Assembly (NCBI GenBank): GCA_024235715.1
Contig: JACKLW010000007.1
Coordinates: 1-64,000 of the forward strand
Direction of reading: 5' to 3'
DNA length: 64,000 nt
DNA from: Accumulibacter sp.
GTDB lineage: Bacteria; Pseudomonadota; Gammaproteobacteria; Burkholderiales; Rhodocyclaceae
The translations under genes and the position numbers were made by a program. A model generated the notes under the pieces. That model did no database searches and was not told where the DNA came from. It was given only the letters and a program-made list of their open reading frames with translations. Shown one piece after another: positions 1 through 8,049 of this stretch. How positions within the stretch are numbered: the first letter of the stretch is position 1; every line of letters begins with the position of its first letter.

Positions 1-62
1 AACAAACGGGGGTGCCCAACAACTGCGGTTGATCATGACTGCATGCGATCTGACTTTATTCG

Positions 63-275
63 TCAAGCTTGCTCACGCCTCCGCACCTCTTGCGAACTAG
101 CCAAAGACTTTTCCGCCAAGTCCTCTGCAGCATGAAGTATTTTTGCGGCATCCTGAACAGCTTGGTTTCCAGCCCTTTGACCAGATAAGAATTCTCGAAA
201 CTCCTCGAGCATTTTTTCTCTAAGAAACCGCAAATAGGGCTCTGTGCATCCCGTTATACACAACTCACATGACAT
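63..275 (-). pseudogene. 3' remnant of an unknown gene, cut by the IS element
   Basis: This is a short open frame (70 codons) whose first ten codons lie inside the left inverted repeat of the adjacent insertion sequence, so only the part downstream of about position 245 is native. The native piece is helix-forming and charged (EKMLEEFREFL, AEDLAEKSLASSQEV) and resembles the C-terminal end of a small soluble protein. I do not recognise the family. It runs in the same direction as the Rhs operon on the other side of the IS and may be the tail of a gene that once followed it. Only about 45 bases remain between the IS and the next gene, so no matching 5' half is visible. It could also be a chance frame. 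Confidence 0.35.
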
Positions 276-278
276 GAC
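246..278 (+). repeat. Left inverted repeat of the IS
   Basis: These 33 bases begin GCATCCCGTTATACACAACT and match the complement of 1711-1743 at 25 of 33 positions. The transposase stop codon lies inside it. The TTATACACA core resembles the outer end of IS50. Confidence 0.75.
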
Positions 279-1617
279 CGATCTCGCGCATATGCTCTAC
301 GCCCGACGCGAAGTCACGCAAGCGCTGGATGCCGAGCCAGAGGGATTTGACGCCGGGTTCGCCGTCGCCCTTGCGGGCGAGGAATCCGCCGAGCTGCGCG
401 ATCAGGCGGATGACCTCGCGAATTGTCGGCACCTTCGTCGGTGGCTTCTTCTTGTTGAGGATAAAGGCGCCGGCCCATTCCGTCTCGGAGAAGAACAGAT
501 CGGCGGACCACTGTGGGTGGACGCGTCCCAGGCGGATCAGGCGGGCGAGGCGCCAGGAAACGACCAGATAGACCGCCAGCGCCAGTTCCAGCTTGCTCTG
601 GCTGCCCAGTTGCAGGGCCTCGACGCGGCAACCGTTCTTGAGCACATGGAACAAGGTTTCGATCTCCCAGCGGCAGCGATACCAGTCGATCAACTCGACG
701 GCCGCCTCAAGACCGGTGACTTGGCGATTGGTCAGCAAGCGCCATTCGACCGGCTTGCAGCCCGCGGGCGCCCCGATTTCCGTGGCGATCAGGCAGGTCA
801 CGCTGACCTGGCGGCCTTCCGTGTCAGGAGCCGGGAGGTCGACCGCATGGCTTCGCAACTGCTGGCGCACGATACGTTTCGGCTGCCCGTGCCGCGATGC
901 CAGAGTGAATTCGATCTCGCCGAGCGGCGCTTCGGCAAGAGTTGCCGCCCACAGTTTGCCGCCTTGCGGCAAACAGCGGTTGTGCTTGGCGCGAATCAGC
1001 CAGTCGGCCGGCGTCCCCAACGCCTGGGCCCGCTGCATCAGGCCGACGATGTCCGCTTCGCGGTCGGCGACATAGACCAATCGCGTTTGTGGCATCGCCG
1101 CCGCAGTTTCGGCGACCCGCTCGTAGCCTTCAATCCAGCGCGTGCTCTCGCTGATGCCCGGCCGGCTTCCGTCGGCCGCCTTTGCTTCTCTGGCCCACAT
1201 CCAGGCGTCGATCACCCCGAGCGGTTCGCGTTCCGGGGTCACCGCATAGGTCGGGTGCAGATACATGCCGCGCTGGGCTTCGTAAGAGAGCGGCCCGAGT
1301 CCTTCGATTTCCTGACCGTTGAAGTCCAGTTCGGTGGTGTCCTGAAGGCACAACACCACCGGGTGTTGTGCCATGCGCCCTTGGCTGCAATCCATGTGCG
1401 GTTGCAGGATCGATTGCCAGTTCAACCCGCGCTTGCCAGCGCGGGCCTGATCGAAGAAGCGGTACGCCGCCACCGTCTCCGCCCAATCCCCACAGGCGCC
1501 CGGTATGCTCGCCGTCGGCTGCTCGGCAAAGCGTGTCGCCAGTTTGATCAGCCTCAGCCTCAGACGTCCGTCCCCCAGTTCAGCCCTGCCAAATTCGTCT
1601 CCCGCCCAGTTTGCCAT
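265..1617 (-). CDS. IS4-family transposase, Tn5/IS50 type
   Basis: This is the DDE transposase of the surrounding element, 450 residues, close to Tn5 Tnp in length. An N-terminal part reads GDEFGRAELGDGRLRLRLI, like the DNA-binding start of this family. The three acidic residues sit in the expected contexts: CLQDTTELDF, VYVADREADI and the YREK-like block WYRCRWEIETLFHVLKNGC. It would cut and paste the element by hairpin transposition. The frame opens upstream to 1680, but the start at 1617 (MANWAGDEFG) is preferred because it follows a GGGGATC purine-rich stretch and matches family N-termini. No frameshift or stop is seen, so it may be active. Confidence 0.9.
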   Translation of the reverse strand: MANWAGDEFGRAELGDGRLRLRLIKLATRFAEQPTASIPGACGDWAETVAAYRFFDQARAGKRGLNWQSILQPHMDCSQGRMAQHPVVLCLQDTTELDFNGQEIEGLGPLSYEAQRGMYLHPTYAVTPEREPLGVIDAWMWAREAKAADGSRPGISESTRWIEGYERVAETAAAMPQTRLVYVADREADIVGLMQRAQALGTPADWLIRAKHNRCLPQGGKLWAATLAEAPLGEIEFTLASRHGQPKRIVRQQLRSHAVDLPAPDTEGRQVSVTCLIATEIGAPAGCKPVEWRLLTNRQVTGLEAAVELIDWYRCRWEIETLFHVLKNGCRVEALQLGSQSKLELALAVYLVVSWRLARLIRLGRVHPQWSADLFFSETEWAGAFILNKKKPPTKVPTIREVIRLIAQLGGFLARKGDGEPGVKSLWLGIQRLRDFASGVEHMREIGHVM

Positions 1618-1710
1618 CGTCCGATCCCCATGAAAATGGGAAATGGGCAAGCAAGGGGTATACCAGATAAAATCCGTCAACTATTGGCCAGCGGCCCATC
1701 GGGTGGCCAA

Positions 1711-1743
1711 GTCATGCTGAATGAGTTGTTGATAACGAGATGC
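1711..1743 (-). repeat. Right inverted repeat of the IS
   Basis: These 33 bases, read on the minus strand, begin GCATCTCGTTATCAACAACT and pair with 246-278 (25 of 33 identical). They lie just upstream of the transposase gene. Confidence 0.75.
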
Positions 1744-1793
1744 TTATAGGCACCATGCCCGGTAACGGCAGCCGACGATATCGGTGGCCAGAT

Positions 1794-2132
1794 CTATGTG
1801 CGAGCGAATGGGCTCATGAGCAACAGGGCGATAATTGTTGTGCCCGTTATATTGATGAAAGCGGATGCACGAAAGAGTCTTGCGGCGCGAGGATCTCGCC
1901 GAGTCGATACCAAAATGCCAAGGAGGCAAGCACAGAAGAACGCAGCCGCCGCGAAAAAAAACGAAATGACCGTGTCGCGGCTCAGGATAATCGGCGAGAC
2001 ACCGTCGAAATGGAACTTGTACGCCTTAAAAAAAGCAGCTCCGGTCCGCTCAACAATTAGCGCGAGTTCAACTAATGCGAGTGCGAAGGCGCAACATGCG
2101 AGTAGCCGAAGATATATGGTGGACGCTGCCAT
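1794..2132 (-). CDS. Small inner-membrane protein, candidate immunity protein of the Rhs toxin
   Basis: The protein has 112 residues and three predicted membrane segments (about residues 8-27, 53-74 and 92-108) separated by a short charged loop (STRRDPRAARLF). The start at 2132 is set by a strong ribosome site, AGGGGGAA, eight bases upstream, although the frame is open further. It begins 11 bases after the stop of the toxin-bearing Rhs tip gene, in the same direction, which is where Rhs/polymorphic toxin immunity genes normally sit. A membrane-bound immunity protein would suit a toxin acting on periplasmic peptidoglycan. I recognise no family, so the immunity role is inferred from position and membrane topology only. 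The IS lies immediately downstream. Confidence 0.7.
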   Translation of the reverse strand: MAASTIYLRLLACCAFALALVELALIVERTGAAFFKAYKFHFDGVSPIILSRDTVISFFFAAAAFFCACLLGILVSTRRDPRAARLFRASAFINITGTTIIALLLMSPFART

Positions 2133-2143
2133 GATCTTTCCCC

Positions 2144-3781
2144 CTAATTTGAATTGATGACCACGATTTTTCCGTATCGAATTAGTCGCTCTGTCGACGG
2201 TGCCCACGGACGCCGAGATTTGCTTTGTACGACTACGCTGTCCGCCAAGGTCTGGCGAACCAAGTCTCGCACCTCGTTCCAGTTCTTGGCATCGTCCGCC
2301 GCAATGCATCCGATAGTTCGGCCGGGTCGATGCAGGCGAAAGTAATTCCGGCCGCTTCGATCGTGTGTGTCGTCACCATATAAAGGATCTACAGGTTCCA
2401 AGCGGTAGAAGTCCGGGTCCGGATGCTGCAGAATGTCATAGATTCCGTTGGGAATCGGTTCTCCAAATGGATGGCCGCCAGAGACGAAGATTCCCCGTAT
2501 TGATTGGCCGGTTTCCAAATCGCTGATGGTGAGTCGACCAGTAGCGTTGTCGTACACGCCATAAACCCACAATCCCATTGGGTCGCCGTGACTCAGGGGA
2601 TTCGCAGCGCCGTAGGCGTAGGTATTGATGCCCCCCGCCAATCCGACCGGATCGCTCTGCCAATACCTCCCGGTCTCCGGATCATAGTCCCGGAAGTAGT
2701 TGTAGCTCAGATTGGTCTCCTGATCGGCATATTGCCCCGGGAAGCGCAGGTTCAGGGTGAAGGCCTGCCCATCGCCGTCCGGGTCCTCCTCTGGCGGAGT
2801 CATCCCGAAGGGCTCGGAGAGCGGCAGGTTGCGCCAGACGACCCGGTTCGCTTCGTCGGTGACCATCCGTGGGGTGTTCAGATGATCGTTGTGCAGGTAG
2901 TAGACCTGTACGCCAGTATCGTTCGTTACCGTGACCGGCACTGCACCAGACCAGGTCGTTGCGCCCTTGTCGTCGGTCGCGCTGGCTGCCAGCAGGTAGC
3001 TTCCAGCCTTGACCGTGCTCCAGGTGATGCGATACGGCGCGCTGGATACCGTACCGATCGGCGTGCTTCCCTGATAGAAGGTCACGGCGGTGATCTGGCC
3101 ATCGCTGTCGGCCGCATCGGCGCTGACGATCATCGTTGCCGGGGCCGTGAAGCGCTGGTTGGCGAGCGGAGCGCTCAGGCTGACGGTCGGTGGTGTGTTG
3201 CTGACGCTGGCACTGATGTTGACCGTGTCCGGGGCACTGGCCACTTGGCCGTCATGGACAATCAACTGAACGACATAGTCACCGGCGAGGTCCGCCGTGA
3301 AAGTCGGCGTGGCGCTGCTGCTGCCTGCAAGTTGGGCCGCGCTGCCGGGCGGTTTGCCGATCAGCGACCAGGCCAGGCTGAGGTTCGCACCCTCGGGGTC
3401 GTGCGAAGCGCTCGCGTCGAGCGTTACCAGGCTGCCGCGCGGCACGCTCTGGTCGGGGCCAGCGTTGGCCACCGGCGGGTCGTTGGTCGCGCTGCACCGG
3501 ACGCGCGTGCAGCGCAGGGCACACAAGCGGCCGTCGAGGGAGTTGATGACTCCGTTGCCGTCGGCGTCGCGCGGATCGCCCGGCCCAGTTGCGGGGAGGC
3601 GGGCGAGGATGGCCTGCTGAATGAGAGTGAGGTCACCGCGATCGATGTCACCATCGCCGTCGATGTCACAGGTCAGCGCGCCGGCCTGAGCACTGAAGGC
3701 AAGCGCGCAGAACGGCAGCAGCAGCCGTCGCCATAGCGACCGAAGTAGCGATTGCGTCTGCCGCGAGTCGATCGTCTTCAT
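2144..3781 (-). CDS. Secreted Rhs tip protein with dockerin-like, PKD and Ig-like domains and a Tlde1-like toxin domain
   Basis: The protein has 545 residues in this order: Sec signal peptide (1-34, RRLLLPFCALAFSAQA); two calcium-loop repeats like type I dockerin (38-95, DIDGDGDIDRGD and DADGNGVINSLDG); a PKD domain (101-195); a bacterial Ig-like domain (197-287); the Rhs tip (293-404, YYLHNDHLNTPR, YFRDYDPETGRYWQSDP, GINTYAYGAANP, ending in the cleavage-type DPMGL); then a variable C-terminal domain (405-545). That last domain carries GEPIPNGIYDI and HRPGRTIGCIA, with His484 and Cys492. This is the pattern of the DUF2778/Tlde1 family, which are L,D-transpeptidase-like peptidoglycan toxins. 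It starts inside the stop codon of the Rhs core gene (ATGA). The toxin assignment is by motif and has not been searched. Confidence 0.85.
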   Translation of the reverse strand: MKTIDSRQTQSLLRSLWRRLLLPFCALAFSAQAGALTCDIDGDGDIDRGDLTLIQQAILARLPATGPGDPRDADGNGVINSLDGRLCALRCTRVRCSATNDPPVANAGPDQSVPRGSLVTLDASASHDPEGANLSLAWSLIGKPPGSAAQLAGSSSATPTFTADLAGDYVVQLIVHDGQVASAPDTVNISASVSNTPPTVSLSAPLANQRFTAPATMIVSADAADSDGQITAVTFYQGSTPIGTVSSAPYRITWSTVKAGSYLLAASATDDKGATTWSGAVPVTVTNDTGVQVYYLHNDHLNTPRMVTDEANRVVWRNLPLSEPFGMTPPEEDPDGDGQAFTLNLRFPGQYADQETNLSYNYFRDYDPETGRYWQSDPVGLAGGINTYAYGAANPLSHGDPMGLWVYGVYDNATGRLTISDLETGQSIRGIFVSGGHPFGEPIPNGIYDILQHPDPDFYRLEPVDPLYGDDTHDRSGRNYFRLHRPGRTIGCIAADDAKNWNEVRDLVRQTLADSVVVQSKSRRPWAPSTERLIRYGKIVVINSN

Positions 3782-6700
3782 TGCAGCACCGCCAGCGGTA
3801 CGTCGTCGAGCCAGAGATATTCGCGCGCAATGCGGCCATCCGGCGTGCTCTCCGCCAGCAGGTGACCGGCGGGGTCGTAGTGATAGACCACGTCGGTCGA
3901 ACCGGTCTTGCGGACGCGTTCGCCAAGGCCGTTGTACTGGTAGGCGGTCACCCCGGCGGCGGTGCTGGCCTGCGCCAGGCGGCCCTTGCCGTCGTAGGCA
4001 AAGCTGTTCGTGCCATCGCTGATGATGCTGCCGTTGGCGTCGTGGCTGTAGATCCGGGGCGGGACGCTGCCGACGCTGAGCAGATGGTTGCTGGCCGGAT
4101 CGATGGCGTAGGCGCGGGTGCTGCTGCCGAGGGTGTGGCTGATGCGGTTGCCGCTGGCGTCCCAGCCGTAGCCGTAGCTGGTATTGGGCGGATTGGCGCT
4201 GGTAAGGCGATCCTGCGCATCGTAGCCGTAGGTGATGCTCTGGATAGCGTTGCCGACGTCGAACTGGGCAGTGATTCTTCCGGCGAGATCGTGGTTCAGC
4301 AGCCAGGTCTGGCCGCCGAGGGTGTAGCTTGCGATCCGGCCGTCCTGGTCGATGCTGCGGTGGTGCGACTGCCCGGCGCCGTCGATGTAAGCGCTCACTC
4401 CGGCTAAGGGGTGGTAGCTGATGTCGCGGGCAATGACCCGGCTCTTGCCGCTGCCGCCGGGGGCGCTGTCGGTGAGGCGGACTTCGCTGATGCGGCCGGC
4501 GCCGTCGCGGGTGTAGCTGACCTGGCGACCACTCGGGAGCGTGATGCTGGCGAGTCGGCCGGCAGCCCAGACGTAGCTGACCGTGTGTGCAACGCTGCCG
4601 ACGCTGCGCGTCTGGTTGAGCAGGCGACCTTGCGGGTCGTAGCTGCTCTGGACGCTGCCAGTGATCTGGTTGTTCCGGTAGTCCTCGACCCGCGTCAGGC
4701 GACCAATGCCATTGGCGTCTTGGTCCCAGAGGTAACGTGTCTGGCTGCCGTCATGGTACGAAACCCGGGTCGGGCGGTTGAGGGCGTCATGGACAAGTCT
4801 GGTGACCTGGCCCTTGGCGTCGGTGCGTGTGACTTCGTTGCCGGCAGCGTCGTGGGTGCTGGTCGTCTTACCGGTGTCGGGGCTATGTTGCTGCAAGCGG
4901 TTGCCGAGGCCGTCAACGGTGTAGGTGGTGTGCAGGTTTCTTGGATCGGTAACCTGTACCAGGCGATTCTGGCCGTCGTACCGGTAGCGTGTCTGGCCGA
5001 GACCGGGGTCGGTAAGTTGGATCAGGCGGTCGCGGGCGTCGTAAGCAAAGAGCGCGCGATGGTTCAAGGGGTCGGTGAGCGCGCTTCGGTTGCCATTGGG
5101 GTCATACGCGTAGGCTGTGATCTGGTCGCGAGCGCCGATGTCCTGGACCAGGCGGCCGAGCGCGTCGAACCTGCGGCGGCGGAGTTGCACAAGCTGGCCG
5201 GCCGGGTCGAGCGTGTCGTCGCGGATGCGGTTGCCCATGGCATCGAGCGTGTAGCGCGTCTGGTTACCCAGGGAATCGGCGATGGCAATGAGTCGATGCG
5301 CCTGGTCGTAGGTGTAGTGCATGCTGCTGCCGTCAGGCAGCGTGATGCGCGTGAGCTGGCCAGCGTCGTCGTAGGTATAGGTGGTGACTTCGCTACCGAC
5401 GGTGCGGCTGGTCAGGCGCTGACGGGCGTCGTAGGCGAGGGTGCTGGGCGTGCCGTTGGCGTCTATAACCGTGAGCGGGTTGCCATTGAGGTCGTAGGCA
5501 GTGAGCTGGGTGACATGGCCGAGCGCGTTGGTAACGCTGGCGAGCTGGCCGCGGAGGCTTGGGTCTGAATCGTCGGCCGGGTAATAGGTGACGGTGGTGA
5601 GGTCGCTGATATCGGTACGTGGGCCGTCGGCGGCAAGCAGCTGGCCGGTCGCGTCATAGCTGAAATTCCAGGTGCGCGGCAGGCCGACCAGACCGGCGCT
5701 GAAGCCGTTGCCACCGGTCACGTCATCGGTCGCCTGCTCGGTCATTCTGCAAAGGACGCCAATCGCTTGCCGGGCGCTGCCAGGGACGGTTGCGTCGTCC
5801 GGCGCACAGCGGACGACGCTGCCATTGACAGTGTCACCGTTGTAGACCCGGGTGCTGAGCCGTCGAGGTTCCGCGACCTTGACGGGGCGGCGCCAGACCG
5901 GGTGCCACTGCGTGCTGATGGTGCGCATCTCGGGCTTGCCCGAGGCCTCGACGCGCTGGATCTCAAGGTTGCGGTCGAGGTCGTAGGTGTAGCTGCTGCT
6001 GTTGCCGTTGAAATCGCTTGCTGTTGTCAGGTTGCCGCTCGCGTCGTAGGTGAAACGCCGCATCACCCCGGAAAGCAGCGGGTGGCCAAGGCTGGTGACC
6101 TTGTTGCTGCCGAGGATGTCCTGAAACGCGTACTGGCTGACGGCAGTGAGCGGATTGGTAAGCGTCGCGCCGGTGATCTTGCCGTTGGCGTCTTTCTGGT
6201 AGGTGAACTCGTAGCGGTCGACGCCGCCAGCGTGTTCGCTGCTTTTGGCGAGGGCGCTGCTATCGTAGGTCCAGCTGGCATAGAGGTTGGCGTTCTCGTC
6301 GGTCAGCCCGGTCAGCAGCGCGGGTTCTACGGTGCCCCCGACGTCGACTTGCGTGTAGCTGTAACGCCGTTCGGTGAGATCCGGGTAGCTGACGCTGGCA
6401 AGCGATCCTTCGCCATCGTAGGTGTAGTGCACGTGATGACCGGCGGGATCGGTCAGCGCGGACAAGCGACCGTAAGCGTCGTAGTTCAGCCGCAGCCGTC
6501 GGTCTAGGAGGTCTGTGACTTCGCTGAGGCGACCTGCGGCATCGTAGCTGAAGCTCAGCGATCGGCCATCGGGCAGCGCGCGCGTCAGTCTCGTGCCGAG
6601 GCTGTCGAAGGTCTCCAATGCATCGTCTGCGTCTTGATAGGTCCAGCCGCTGGCGGTCTTGCTGAGGCGCCCGACGACGTCGGCATCGCCCGCCCATTCA

Positions 6701-7506
6701 CTGGCGCTGCCCGTCTTGGGGTGAAAATGAAGAATTCTCCCGTCGCCGCGCAGCATGACAACCAAATCGGTTCCGGCAGGGGGGCTGAGACTGACCTGCT
6801 GGTTGTGGCGCCAGCGATTGCCGAGCGGCTGCGGTGGGGCGGTAAGATAGTGGTAAGGGTTCTTGCTGTCGTAGTAGCGGACGAAGTCGAGGAGTGATGA
6901 TCCCGCTGAGCTAAAATCCGTTTCCGTCTGGAGTTTGCAGCCTTGTCCGGGGGCGATCGGGTTGGCGACGGTACATTGCGAACCTTTGGACTGCGCCGGG
7001 CGGCTGCAGATATTTGTCGATTGATCGGCGAGTGCGTCGCGGCGGTATGCTCGCGGCTGGTCGCCAACAGGTAAGTGCAATTCGTTCTGGAAGACCCGCA
7101 GGTAGGGCGTTGCCTGTACCGCAAAGGCATCAGCGTCAACGCCTGCGACCGTGCCCCGGTAGCGGCTGTTGACGCCGACGTAGTGCAGGCGGCACCAGCC
7201 CTCGAAGGACTTCATGTTGTTGAGATACGAGGTTCTCAGGGCATTTCTGATCTCGGCCGGCGAGTACCAGCCCATTTCGTAGCCATCGGAGAACCCTGTT
7301 CCGGCATCGTAGATGACGGTCCCGGCGCCATCGCAGCGCAGCGGTGAGACAGCAAACAGGTACTTTCCAGCAACGGGCCCCTGCCTGGCCGAGATCTCGA
7401 AGCCGATGGAAAAGTTGGTGTAGGAGCACGAGGCGCCCAGGGCCCCAGACGACCACCAGACTGCGCCAAGAATCGCTGCGAGCTGAAACCTTTGCAGTCT
7501 GCCCAT
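3778..7506 (-). CDS. Secreted Rhs/YD-repeat core protein lacking its own C-terminal tip
   Basis: The protein has 1242 residues. It has a signal peptide (1-24), about 170 residues of cysteine-containing N-terminal sequence, a DUF6531-like start of the Rhs cage (SSAGSSLLDFVRYYDSKNP, about residue 195) and then dozens of YD repeats (YTYDDAGQLTRIT, YTYDGEGSLASV and so on) to the end. It stops at EYLWLDDVPLAVLQ, the place where ordinary Rhs proteins continue into Y(Y/V)HTDHLNTPR. Here that continuation is in the next ORF, so this polypeptide is a shell without tip or toxin. It is the first gene after a strong promoter. It presumably forms the Rhs cage in the periplasm or on the cell surface together with the following protein. 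Confidence 0.88.
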   Translation of the reverse strand: MGRLQRFQLAAILGAVWWSSGALGASCSYTNFSIGFEISARQGPVAGKYLFAVSPLRCDGAGTVIYDAGTGFSDGYEMGWYSPAEIRNALRTSYLNNMKSFEGWCRLHYVGVNSRYRGTVAGVDADAFAVQATPYLRVFQNELHLPVGDQPRAYRRDALADQSTNICSRPAQSKGSQCTVANPIAPGQGCKLQTETDFSSAGSSLLDFVRYYDSKNPYHYLTAPPQPLGNRWRHNQQVSLSPPAGTDLVVMLRGDGRILHFHPKTGSASEWAGDADVVGRLSKTASGWTYQDADDALETFDSLGTRLTRALPDGRSLSFSYDAAGRLSEVTDLLDRRLRLNYDAYGRLSALTDPAGHHVHYTYDGEGSLASVSYPDLTERRYSYTQVDVGGTVEPALLTGLTDENANLYASWTYDSSALAKSSEHAGGVDRYEFTYQKDANGKITGATLTNPLTAVSQYAFQDILGSNKVTSLGHPLLSGVMRRFTYDASGNLTTASDFNGNSSSYTYDLDRNLEIQRVEASGKPEMRTISTQWHPVWRRPVKVAEPRRLSTRVYNGDTVNGSVVRCAPDDATVPGSARQAIGVLCRMTEQATDDVTGGNGFSAGLVGLPRTWNFSYDATGQLLAADGPRTDISDLTTVTYYPADDSDPSLRGQLASVTNALGHVTQLTAYDLNGNPLTVIDANGTPSTLAYDARQRLTSRTVGSEVTTYTYDDAGQLTRITLPDGSSMHYTYDQAHRLIAIADSLGNQTRYTLDAMGNRIRDDTLDPAGQLVQLRRRRFDALGRLVQDIGARDQITAYAYDPNGNRSALTDPLNHRALFAYDARDRLIQLTDPGLGQTRYRYDGQNRLVQVTDPRNLHTTYTVDGLGNRLQQHSPDTGKTTSTHDAAGNEVTRTDAKGQVTRLVHDALNRPTRVSYHDGSQTRYLWDQDANGIGRLTRVEDYRNNQITGSVQSSYDPQGRLLNQTRSVGSVAHTVSYVWAAGRLASITLPSGRQVSYTRDGAGRISEVRLTDSAPGGSGKSRVIARDISYHPLAGVSAYIDGAGQSHHRSIDQDGRIASYTLGGQTWLLNHDLAGRITAQFDVGNAIQSITYGYDAQDRLTSANPPNTSYGYGWDASGNRISHTLGSSTRAYAIDPASNHLLSVGSVPPRIYSHDANGSIISDGTNSFAYDGKGRLAQASTAAGVTAYQYNGLGERVRKTGSTDVVYHYDPAGHLLAESTPDGRIAREYLWLDDVPLAVLQ

Positions 7507-7553
7507 CCCAGGCCCCCCTGCGTCTCTTATGGTTTTAGGATCGTTTGGCGGAC

Positions 7554-7581
7554 GTTATACGAGGAAAAATGTTCAAGTCAA
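7554..7581 (-). promoter_or_regulatory. Sigma-70 promoter of the Rhs operon
   Basis: On the minus strand, TTGACT (7576-7581), a 16-base AT-rich spacer and TATAAC (7554-7559) lie about 48 bases before the Rhs core start codon. Both boxes differ from consensus at one base, making this among the best promoters in the window. Confidence 0.75.
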
Positions 7582-7692
7582 CTCGCGGTGGCGGTTGGTC
7601 CGGCGGCGGGGCGTCACTGAGGCTCGCCGTCCGCTGAATCAAGACCGTCCCAAGGTACGTTGGTTTCTCGACGGCCTGATGGCCGGCCTGCG

Positions 7693-8049
7693 CTATGAAC
7701 GGGCTGCGAGCACATCGTTGAGCGCTGCAAAACAGCCGACCATCTTGTTGAACCCGGCATACACGGTTAGAAACAAGAACAGCTCTTCGATCTCTTCCCG
7801 CGTGGCTCCCTGATCGAGGGCAATATGCACGTGTGCCACGAAGGCGCTGCCGGGCCCACCCAGCGGGCTCTGATTGACAACGTCGGTCGTGAGGGCGATC
7901 AAGGCCTTTGTCTTCTGGTCGATCAGGGGTAGTCCCCACATCTCGCCAGCCACCCGGGTAACCCAGGGACCATACTTCGGATTGATCGCTGCCAGTTTCT
8001 CCTGAAGATTCCTGTCGTCGAGAACGGCGTTCGCATAGGGTGTGGTCAT
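7693..8049 (-). CDS. Carboxymuconolactone decarboxylase family protein (AhpD-like fold)
   Basis: The protein has 118 residues, which is typical for this family. It shows the usual core: an N-terminal LDDRNLQEKLAAINPKYGPW, the LIDQKTKALIALTTDVV helix, HVHIALDQGATREEIEELF, and a C-terminal helix with FNKMVGCFAALND. The AhpD-type CxxC pair is absent, so it is closer to gamma-carboxymuconolactone decarboxylase-like proteins than to AhpD peroxidases, and the true substrate cannot be told from sequence. A good ribosome site (AGGAAAAGGAAG) precedes the start. It is a single gene between the Rhs promoter and a diguanylate cyclase gene. Confidence 0.85.
   Translation of the reverse strand: MTTPYANAVLDDRNLQEKLAAINPKYGPWVTRVAGEMWGLPLIDQKTKALIALTTDVVNQSPLGGPGSAFVAHVHIALDQGATREEIEELFLFLTVYAGFNKMVGCFAALNDVLAARS

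Larger units (their letters stand above)
240..1749 (-). mobile_element. IS4-family (Tn5/IS50-like) insertion sequence
   Basis: The element is about 1.5 kb, with one transposase gene filling almost the whole length and imperfect terminal inverted repeats on both sides. The inner 33 bases of the two ends match at 25 positions (246-278 against the complement of 1711-1743). Similarity continues a few bases outward (CTCTGTGCATC against CTATAAGCATC), which sets the approximate limits. I could not find a convincing 9-base or longer target duplication in the flanks, so the exact ends are uncertain and the copy may be old or the flanks rearranged. It lies 45 bases beyond the stop codon of the candidate Rhs immunity gene. 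Confidence 0.8.

Noticed and set aside
244-1749. 501-codon plus-strand frame across the IS
   Set aside because: It runs antisense to the clear transposase and through both inverted repeats; composition is typical of a shadow frame.
230-1760. Target site duplication around the IS
   Set aside because: Only short chance matches such as ATAGG and CCTAT are found, and they are not placed symmetrically about the ends.
3770-3790. Programmed frameshift joining the Rhs core and tip into one protein
   Set aside because: There is no slippery sequence at CTGCAATGAAG, and the second ORF begins with a complete signal peptide, which fits a separate start at the ATGA.
2504-5568. Long Val/Gly/Ala-rich plus-strand frames across the Rhs genes
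   Set aside because: They are antisense shadows of the YD repeats, which produce long stop-free complements.
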